Shown one piece after another: positions 56,901 to 64,000 of a stretch of DNA of 64,000 nt. Location: NCBI RefSeq assembly GCF_024362695.1, contig NC_065404.1, positions 6,736,604-6,800,603 on the forward strand, given 5' to 3'. The notes below the pieces were generated by a model. It saw only the letters and a list, made by a program, of their open reading frames with translations, had not been told where the DNA came from and made no database searches. Origin of the DNA: Pectinophora gossypiella (taxonomy: Eukaryota; Arthropoda; Insecta; Lepidoptera; Gelechiidae). Position 1 is the first letter of the stretch. Every line of letters begins with the position of its first letter. The position numbers were made by a program, and so were the translations under genes.

Positions 56901-59096
56901 GCGGGCATTTATATGGCATTAATTAATATGAACACGCGTCCAAACTTCAACCGAACTTATTGTTTTCTTTCTTACCAGGATCGGTGTCAAGACAGAGTTC
57001 TCCAGCTTCCATCAGTTCAGCGGCATCCAGCTGTCGCTCCCCGCTGCCTGACGAGGACGTGGAGGTGGACGTGGAGCAGTGCTCCGACGGGGAGCGCGAC
57101 GACCACACAGCGCCCTCGCCCGCGCCTTCATCCGGTATGTACATAACGTCGCATTAAGGAGAACGCGTAGATGCGCCGCAAGAGCCTTACGTCCTAAAGT
57201 CATTGGATTTTATAAATCTTTGTATGAATCGTATGCAACGTCGCTAACCTATCAACACGACCCGCATTTTGCCACAAAAATATATTTCCCACCGGGGTAA
57301 GCAGAGACTATAGAATTCCTCCACATTCATCAATCGCTTCATACACGCACGCCGGTACGCGGTTGTTACTCTCTATACCTTACGCTAAAATACGTGTAGG
57401 TACCCACTATTATTGGTTGGTGTTATTGGTATTTAGACAAGCTGCATACATGTATTCATTGTACTTAACGCGATAAGTTAATAAAAAGTAAATTGAAGTA
57501 GCGATTACGGTAACCGTTATTAGCATAGTAAATGAGGTTTCTCATACATTTGGTTCTCACCGTGGAACATATCCATAGTGTGGAAAACGATGATATCTAA
57601 GCAAGCAATAAACAGTGACAGTAACTAATCCGGTTCGATTGCGTTCGCATTGTTTTCTTCTTACGTGATAATTATTACACTTTCATTTGTCTTATTAGTT
57701 TTCATTTATGGTAACTTTGATCGTGATTTAGCTATGCCGTCTATGTCGAATATTTGAATAATTCAAATGTTGACTGAAGATGATTTGAATGTGTAATTTA
57801 TACGGTACATAAAAACATATTTTTATATGTTTATACAGCATAACATAACATAAACTGCCTATATACGTCCCACTGCTGGGCACAGGCCTCCCCTCAATCA
57901 ACCGGAGGGGGTATGGAGCATACTCCACCACGCTGCTCCAATGCGGGTTGGTGGAGGTGTTTTTACGGCTAATAGCCGGGACCAACGGCTTAACGTGCCC
58001 TCCGAAGCACGGAATCATCTTACTTTTTCGGACAATCAGGTGATTCAAGCCTGAAAAGTCCTTACCAAACAAAGGACAGTCTCACAAAGTGATTTCGACA
58101 ATGTCCCCATCGGGAATCGAACCCGGACCTCCAGATCGTGAGCCTAACGCTCTAACCACTAGACCACGGAGGCTGTTAGACCACGGAGGCTGTTATGTTT
58201 ATACAGAAAAATAGTAATCTCGTTGATGTCTTTTATATGGAAGATTTTTTTCTTATCGAAGTGTCTACGCTCTTAGATTTGTGTTAACTTTATAAAACAA
58301 AAAACGAAGGATGAGTTCAGAAAATCAACGAAAAATATACTCTTATTTATTTATTTATTTAATTAGTACTGCCACATGGCTTACATTTATGCAATAATAC
58401 TAATTAACACTTATTATATATATAAATATGATGTAAATCACAGTTACGGCTTACATAACTTACATAATAATTATAATTGTCTTAATTTCTAACAAAAGAA
58501 AAACAAAAAAGAAAAAAAATAGCATGGAATTATTATATGGACCACCCATACAACAGCCATATCCCTGACATAGACTTAAATATAAGTATGTAGTATGTTT
58601 CAGCGTAACTGGTTTAATTAATAAGGACATTTCATTTCATTTCAACTATACTTCATCCACAGATCTAGGTGAGCGAGACACGCCTACGCTGGCTAAATAA
58701 AATTTAGTAATATAGACCAAGTTTACTGTCAAAATAACCTGATCATCTGTCTTACCAAAATAAAGCACCTAATTGGTACTTATCTACAACAACCTTACCC
58801 CGTCCACAGAGCCAGGCGATCGCGACCAAATACAAAATAGACTACATTCCCACAATATACTCTGAGATTACTATTAAAATAACCAAAAAAGAAATTATAT
58901 ACCAAAAGTACAGCAACCCTACCCCGTCTACAGAGCTAGGCGAGCGCGACACTCCCTCGCCGGCGCGGCCGCTAGTGCCGGCCACCTCCTGCAACTGCGA
59001 GGAACTGCTCTCCGTAGACTGCCAGCTCGAGACCAAGGAGCTGTGGGACAAGTTCCACGACCTCGGCACCGAGATGATCATCACCAAGACTGGCAG
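50917..59096 (+). CDS. H15/mid: Tbx20-class T-box transcription factor (H15/midline), exons 1-3, 3' end off window
   Basis: Exons: 50917-51076, 56979-57134, 58934-59096, phases 1, 1, 2, all GT-AG. Exon 1 starts MDVESAECW and contains TDFSIAAIMAR, an eh1-like Groucho-binding motif (FSIAAIM, residues 29-35) characteristic of the Tbx20 class. Exon 2 is Ser/Pro-rich and acidic (DEDVEVDVEQCSDGERDD). Exon 3 ends in LWDKFHDLGTEMIITKTG, the start of the T-box DNA-binding domain, nearly identical to vertebrate Tbx20; the split after GGC-AG is a usual T-box intron site. The rest of the T-box must lie beyond 64000. In flies H15 and midline pattern the heart, ventral ectoderm and legs. I cannot tell which of the two paralogues this is. 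The upstream TTG at 50914 is not used. Confidence 0.92.
51250..51625. repeat. Cluster of five related 30-40 nt repeats in both orientations
   Basis: The unit resembles GTATTCAAATGTCAAATGTA plus GAGTTCC. Forward copies lie at about 51250 and 51312-51350; reverse copies at about 51375, 51412-51449 and 51586. The pair 51312-51350 / 51412-51449 pairs at about 36 of 39 positions with a loop of about 60 nt. Confidence 0.75.
52848..53290. repeat. Dispersed repeat family F with an internal 64-bp tandem array
   Basis: It matches 18590-18860 at both ends. In the middle, the unit TTTACATAATGTGGTCCAAA recurs at 52981, 53045 and 53109, giving about 2.7 copies of 64 bp that are absent from the other locus. 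Confidence 0.75.
53307..53636 (+). mobile_element. tRNA-derived SINE type 1
   Basis: Head GTGGTCCAGTGGTTGAGTG and GGGTTCGAATCCCGGTGGGG are intact A and B boxes; full body and tail to CATACGATAGAAGAAT. One of the best preserved type 1 copies. Confidence 0.88.
54683..54772 (-). mobile_element. SINE type 3, 3' fragment
   Basis: CATCATCTAGCGTTATCCCG to GAAGCGACTGTC: only the tail end. Confidence 0.72.
54872..55130 (-). mobile_element. SINE type 2, partial
   Basis: ACAGCCTATATACGTCCCAC to TTCGACAATGTCCCTATCGG, lacking most of the tRNA head. Confidence 0.8.
56210..56350. mobile_element. MITE family D, second copy
   Basis: CGAAGCAATTCTAAGAAAGC on the left pairs with the complement TTTTTTAGATGAATTCG on the right; GCAATATTGC is itself a palindrome in both arms. 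Confidence 0.7.
57838..58196 (-). mobile_element. tRNA-derived SINE type 2, full length
   Basis: On minus: head GGTCTAGTGGTTAGAGCG and GGTTCGATTCCCGATGGGG, a central part shared with type 1 (TCACCTGATTGTCCGAAAAA, GTTAAGCCGTTGGTCCCGG), then its own 3' part with CACCTCCACCAACCCGCATT and GCCTGTGCCCAGCAGTGGGA, and a TATGTT-type tail. The first about 18 nt of the head are duplicated at 58170-58196. Confidence 0.88.
58651..58933 (+). repeat. Two decoy copies of the T-box exon 3 acceptor, in tandem before the real one
   Basis: CATCCACAG/ATCTAGGTGAGCGAGACAC at 58663 and CGTCCACAG/AGCCAGGCGATCGCGACC at 58810 precede the true CGTCTACAG/AGCTAGGCGAGCGCGACAC at 58934. The intronic parts between them are also alike (ACAACAACCTTACCCCGT and ACAGCAACCCTACCCCGT). 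Copy 1 continues in frame for 12 codons (DLGERDTPTLAK) and then stops. Confidence 0.8.
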
Positions 59097-60429
59097 GTAA
59101 GCTAAGGAAAATAATATATACTTACTTAAGTTGTTTACAAAAAGTACCCGAGTTAAAATGTGCCCAATGTACTTATTGAGTAATATTGACACATTGTTTT
59201 GTACCTAGTACTTACTTATTTAGTAGATACTTTGGTTTAGTTCACAGTGTAATATAATAAGATATAACGATTCTTTAGTGGTAATCTTTTAAAGGCTTTG
59301 AAATAAGTAAAAACAGTTAAAGACGTACAATTAGAAAAGTCTGAAATTCCTTGTACATTACCTGATATTAAAGAAAGAGTTTCATTAACTTCGTGTTGAA
59401 ACCGTCTAATGAATTGCTTACAATAGCTCATCAAAGTAATGAAATCTTTCACTTCGCGAGGATCGGAGTCAGAAACAAATTAATTCACTCGGCAATCACC
59501 CCCGAATAAAGGGTAGAGCAACATGGATTCATCAGGCAAAGTGGCCAATTCCGGAATAATTACTCCGCGAACCCGGCCGTCCTTCAACCCTTTAACGAGA
59601 TAAATTAAAAGTACATTTTTTCCTAACCGGGGAGTAATGCGGAGCTATAAATTCGCAAAGCCCCAAAGACAACAAACAGCGCTTTGTCGGGAGGGGAAGA
59701 TGTTTTTATAGTCACGCACGCCGAGAGGTTTATCTAAATAATTGCGTAGTCGGTGGCGGTGAGCGGAAAATTGGCATTGTGCACGGTCCGCGCGGCGCGG
59801 GCGCGGGCCCTCGCGGACATAGATGAGCTCGCTGCAGACACGACTTATTGAGATCACATTTAGAAATACTGCTATGTGTCACTTTCTTTATTATTATTCA
59901 AGTCCGGTGATCTAAATGTTACAATCAGTAATGGATAAGGCTTAGCTACTTGAATTAAATTGAACACTTCAAAAAATGTCTAATTAACACGACTGACATA
60001 GTTACGTAAGTAAATACGTAATTCAATCGCAATTTCCATTTTACCTACTTACTTTTTGGTTAAATACTTAAATAATGATGTCAAAACCTTAAACATGTTA
60101 GTGATTCTTCATGCAATATAAACTCATTTAAAAATTAAAAATTATGTATTCTGCACATTTTATATGCCTATATGAACGTTTTATGGTCAACAAAAACGGT
60201 ATAGTTTACGAGCATATTTTTATTCAATAAATGGCGATATTTATTACCTGCGAAACCGTGTTATAGTAAACGATAAAATAACTTATTTGTATTTTTGTAG
60301 TTGGAGCTGTGAACAGGTTTTTCTTTAATATCACTCAAGTAGAGAAATGGCTAACTCCACAGTGCAATAATAAATATATTCAATTCATATCACATTAAGC
60401 ATAGGGTATTTATTTGACTGGGGCAAAGA

Positions 60430-60800
60430 TAAATTATTAAATGCTGATCTAGAAATAGGAGCCAGTCAAGATGATCAAAAATAAATCTCATTTTGCTTTT
60501 CGACTTATTTTCAAATTTTATTTTTGAATTAAGTAAAAGATGGCGCGACGAGTTAGACCGCTTCTCGAAACGGTGGCGCGAGCAAGCTGGGGACAGGGAG
60601 GAGTGGAAGAAGGGAAGAGAGGCCTTTGCCCTGCAGTGGGACATTGAGGGCTATTATTAATAATAATAATAATTAAGTAACAATGAGTACGATGATTGAC
60701 CGCTTTTATTGATGACGTCACAGGACAGTATTTTTATACAAACTCTGAAGAAAACTTCCGTTTTGATGTTTCGTAAAAAGTATTTCTTTTGACTAGGTTG
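60430..60800. repeat. Dispersed repeat family G, interrupted by a LINE insertion
   Basis: It matches 284-485 on both sides of the LINE fragment at 60537-60670. The family must therefore predate that LINE insertion. Confidence 0.65.
60537..60670 (+). pseudogene. LINE reverse-transcriptase C-terminal fragment with target-site duplication
   Basis: The frame from 60538 reads RWRDELDRFSKRW, then DREEWKKGREAFALQWDIEG and YY stop at 60658-60660, the classical end of an insect endonuclease-RT LINE protein. A TAA microsatellite follows. AATTAAGTAA occurs on both sides (60527-60536 and 60671-60680), a 10-bp target-site duplication. Confidence 0.85.
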
Positions 60801-60929
60801 TCATACAAGTTCATGTTAGGTGTAGGTACTAAAATACCGATTAATTATACATATTTACATAAATATAACACCATCCAGATACAATAAGCCAAATGACACA
60901 AATTATTATCCAGTGCCGGATTCAACCCC

Positions 60930-61045
60930 TTTTTTTTTGACGTGACTTATTGTAGATTTGCCGCAGATGGCATTAACTACTTGGCCGGACAAATGGGGAG
61001 CGCTGAAGGCTCTCACCCGGTACAACGTTTAAGACAACAAACCCA
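60930..61045 (-). mobile_element. Jockey-like LINE 3' fragment
   Basis: A T-run then GACGTGACTTATTGTAGATT to CCCGGTACAACGTTTAAGAC; almost unchanged from the consensus of the copies, so recent. Confidence 0.83.
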
Positions 61046-61074
61046 TAACACGCGATTTCGAAGCCAGCAAAGCA

Positions 61075-61245
61075 GTAAGACGATCCGTGCTTCAGAAGGC
61101 ACGTTAAGCCGTTTGTCCCGGTTACTGCTTACTGATGTAAGTAAGTAGTCGTTACATGAGTCATGTCAGGGGCCTTTGGCGGCTCAATAGTAACCCTGAC
61201 ACCAGGGTTGATGAGGTTGGTAATCCACCCCACTCGAGAGAAGAA
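61075..61245 (+). mobile_element. SINE type 1, 5'-truncated
   Basis: AGACGATCCGTGCTTCAGAA to GAGGTTGGTAATCCACCCCA; lacks the tRNA head. Confidence 0.8.
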
Positions 61246-61540
61246 GTCAGTAACAGGGCTATCAAAATAATATAACTCACGTATTATGTAAGTGTATTAG
61301 ATATTCAATAATGTTTACTGTAGAAGCAAGTGTATGTAACGAGTATAATCCGGATATTAGTACCGTGTCATATGTTACTTGTAAGGGGGGTCCCGCAACA
61401 AGTGTAGTTAGCTAAATCACTGTATCACCCGCCCTCCGAGATCGAACCTCAAGAGACCCTCCATTGTACTCCATTCATAGACAACATGTGACCGGGGAGT
61501 TTTGATAGGAGATTGCAAAACAAAAATTGTAAAACAGACT

Positions 61541-62035
61541 TCTTCTTCTACTATCGTGTGGGTTGTGAAGTGGAGTACTATCCACATCAACCTTGGGACC
61601 TGTTTAATAAAACTTACAATTGTAAATTACAACGACAATTTGGTGTTCATTACGTAGCTAATATGAAACTGCAAAGTATTCGTGATCACACACTCCGCAA
61701 TGTACATCAAATTGTCATTGTAATTTACAATTGTAAGTTTTATTAAACAGGCCCCTGGTGTCAGGGTTACTATTGAGCATCCAAAGGCCCCTGACATGGC
61801 TCATGAAGCGACTACTTACTTACATCAGCAAGTAGTAACCGGGACCAACGGCTTAACGTGCCTTCCGAAGCACAGAACATCTTACTTTCGGACAATCAAG
61901 TGATCAGACTGTAATGTCCTAACCAAACTAAGGACCACAAAGTATTTTTTTTTTATATGTCCCCACCGGGAATCGAACCCAGGACCTCCGGATCGTGAGC
62001 CCAACGCTCAACCACTGGACCACGGAGGTCGTGGT
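61541..62035 (-). mobile_element. SINE type 1, split by a nested MITE
   Basis: Tail part 61541-61595 (CTACTATCGTGTGGGTTGTG) and the rest from 61755 to the head complement at about 62035 (CACTGGACCACGGAGGTCG). The gap is exactly filled by the inverted-repeat element. Confidence 0.85.
61596..61754. mobile_element. MITE family E nested in a SINE
   Basis: The ends CCTGTTTAATAAAACTTACA and TGTAAGTTTTATTAAACAGG are perfect inverted repeats, with arms of about 45 nt (ATTGTAAATTACAA and beyond). About 158 nt, only copy in the window. Confidence 0.82.
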
Positions 62036-62671
62036 AAAACAGACTTATTAAGTAACAGAAAAAAAGTTCTGTAAAATAGCAATTTTTACTTAGTTATTTT
62101 TAAGTAATAGCATTCATCAACTACACTTATACAAAATAATGACGTAACGTATTATACGTCTAAATTACTTAAACACGTAATTATATTCAGAAGTTAAATT
62201 AGAATACAGAATACAACTGACAAGCCACCGTAGGCTCAACTTTTAAATAATAATGGATGACATCGTTGAACCTCCAGTGAGGTCTGTTGAGTTATGTCAA
62301 TTTACATAATTTAGCATTTTACGTTTCCAAAGTATTTGTTTTAATAATAAAACGGATCAAGATCGTGTAATCTTCCCGTTCCAGTCTAAACAAGAGATAA
62401 ATCAAGCCGTCCAATCAAAATGGGATATCAGGACAAATTTTGTTAGGGGAGGGCGGCGGAGCGTGTTTTTAAATTGCTTTACAATGCATTGTCTATTAAT
62501 TTTTTGTTACAACTCGTTTTGTATCTCGTGACAAATTTGTCACGTTTTATTTTTGTGATTTGTAATTGTAATGTCTTGGCGTAGTAAATGTTTTATGCTT
62601 TAGGATTGATAAGGCTCAATGACATGATGCTAGAGGATTAACATTGCTTGATCAATCAATAAAAGTCAATT

Positions 62672-62892
62672 TTCAGGCTTCAATCACCTGATTGTCCGAA
62701 AAAGTAAGATTATTTCGTGCTTCGGATTGCACGTTAAGCCGTTGGTCCTGGCTATTAGCCGTAAAAACACCTCCACCAACCCGCATTGGAGCAGCGTGGT
62801 GGAGTATGCTCCATACCCCCTCCGGTTGATTGGGAGACCTGTGCCCAGCAGTGGGACGTATATAGGCTGTTTATGTTATGTATGTTATGTTA
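62672..62892 (+). mobile_element. SINE type 2, 5'-truncated
   Basis: TTCAGGCTTCAATCACCTGA to ACGTATATAGGCTGTTTATG and TATGTT units; lacks the head. Confidence 0.83.
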
Positions 62893-64000
62893 AGAGTCAA
62901 TATACTGAAATGTGTACGTGTTCTGTAACATCATAATAATATTAAGGTATTTACGAAAAACATGTTTAAGCATCAGCTACTTTAAATGTTAAGTAAAAAT
63001 TTATAAAGGTACCAACTGAACGTAAACTAACAAAAGGGACCAATAGCCGTAAACCGTGTTACAGCCGCTCATTTTTATGACAAACTTAAATATGAAAACA
63101 TAAACTGGCCCCTTATCTCCGGACATCCCGTAATACGCTTTATCTTTTTTTATTGCGATGCACAATCCGTTCCTTTCCAAATCGACTCGGTCCGTGCCCT
63201 CCTCGGCATTTATCGATGGTCGATGTCTACATACTTCTATTTATTTAAGCAATATACCTACGGTATTATCTTTAATATCTTCTATCTGCATTTTGAAATA
63301 AAAAAATCTTGAACATTGTCAAAAATCATAAAACATAGAAAATCCGTTATTTAAGCTCCCAAGTATTATCGATATGCTCGTAAATAACATTAGTATTGGA
63401 ATGTAAAGGACTAATAAGTGTTGTAACACGATATTGTCGATACCGGTCGTGGGGCGCGTCACTAGCGCTGCGTGGCTCGCGAGAAATGTCGGTCTTGTCT
63501 CGATTTATTTACTTTTTTCATTTTTTCGATTCGTCGTTTTGATTTACAAGCGGCCACTTTACCACCAGTTGACTTTGTTAGAGCAGCTAACCGGTGCACG
63601 ATTTATGCTGGAGCTGTCGGGACAATGAGTTGACCAAAACATTTCGAGTGTTAAGTCCATAACGTTCCTTTTTTATGATCCAAACTCGTATTATAATGTT
63701 AACAAGGTTATTGCAATACCTCAAGTTGTGGTTTCCAATGGTTGAGCGGCTTGCTGAAATGAAGACAGCTTATATTCATGTTGTAGAGTTTTTGCTGTGA
63801 ACAATATGGTGCAGTTTTTAATAAACGTAACGCTGTTGTGAGTACGTCTTTAATAGACATAAAGCTCGTAAGTTATATGAGATTAATTGTGTGGAATATG
63901 TGTGATACTCAGCGCGGTGCCGTAGACTCGGGGGAGCCACAACATGCATCGTACCGCGAAATTAAATATGAACGCAAAGATGTAATCCTATAATCAGTTT

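Larger units (their letters stand above)
51077..56978 (+). other. T-box gene intron 1
   Basis: 5.9 kb. It contains a cluster of short inverted repeats (51250-51625), common lepidopteran fragments near 51950 (AACCGACTTCAAAAAAG), a poly-A run at 52710-52730, repeat family F with 64-bp triplication (52848-53290), SINEs at 53307-53636, 54683-54772 and 54872-55130, and a family D MITE at 56210-56350. No coding exon is seen. Confidence 0.6.
57135..58933 (+). other. T-box gene intron 2
   Basis: It contains an RTE-like LINE scrap (57282-57355, minus), a full-length type 2 SINE (57838-58196, minus), a TTTA microsatellite near 58340, and two decoy copies of the exon 3 acceptor (58651 and 58786 onward). 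Confidence 0.65.
59097..64000 (+). other. T-box gene intron 3 (continues off window)
   Basis: No further T-box exon is seen. Contents: a repeat-free GC-shifted stretch at 59480-59860, repeat family G with a nested LINE fragment (60430-60800), a Jockey-like tail (60930-61045), SINE parts (61075-61245, 61541-62035, 62672-62892), and a repeat-free end from about 62900 to 64000. Confidence 0.6.

Noticed and set aside
63434..63628. 64-codon open frame near the right edge, considered as the next T-box exon
   Set aside because: It shows none of the expected T-box core words following the exon 3 split, and its ends are not at splice sites.

Overview
This is an arthropod nuclear window, almost certainly from a moth or butterfly. 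The genes are split by GT-AG introns. The non-coding DNA is AT-rich and full of tRNA-derived SINEs, 5'-truncated LINE tails (Jockey-like and RTE-like), and short TA-flanked inverted-repeat elements (MITEs) of the kinds typical of Lepidoptera. There are no bacterial operons, CRISPR arrays, rRNAs or free-standing tRNA genes.

Five protein-coding loci can be supported. From left to right: (1) TMEM231, minus strand, positions 1-1384, first four coding exons, running off the left edge; it encodes a ciliary transition-zone membrane protein. (2) Transglutaminase A, plus strand, 2618-6846, eight coding exons, 995 aa. It has an intact Cys-His-Asp triad, a Met/Gly/Ser-rich insertion inside its N-terminal beta-sandwich, and a possible stop-codon readthrough tail to 7002. 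(3) Transglutaminase B (annulin/Tg type), plus strand, 11791-34421, thirteen exons including two alternative first exons 13.9 kb apart. One first exon encodes a textbook N-myristoylation signal; the other does not. (4) tilB/LRRC6 (DNAAF11), minus strand, 35547-36851, one exon; it encodes an axonemal dynein assembly factor. (5) The 5' part of a Tbx20-class T-box gene (H15/midline), plus strand, from 50917 and running off the right edge, with three coding exons that reach the start of the T-box.

The two ciliary genes (TMEM231 and tilB) bracket the tandem transglutaminases. Each carries a perfect RFX X-box just upstream of its start codon, so both are probably driven by the same ciliogenic factor in sperm and sensory neurons. 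The two transglutaminases differ in most intron positions and in their termini, which points to an old tandem duplication followed by specialisation in membrane targeting and tails. About 14 kb separates tilB from the T-box gene. Of this, 39.8-48.2 kb holds none of the repeat families that crowd the rest of the window, as expected for the regulatory landscape of a developmental transcription factor.

The transglutaminase B first intron (11.9-25.8 kb) and the T-box introns are repeat traps. They hold at least three tRNA-SINE types that share modules, many copies of one Jockey-like LINE 3' end (one still encoding the RT C-terminus), an RTE-like LINE 3' end, five MITE families including a composite dimer present as two inverted 487-bp copies, an exact 298-bp tandem duplication, and a tandem triplication of the T-box exon 3 acceptor.
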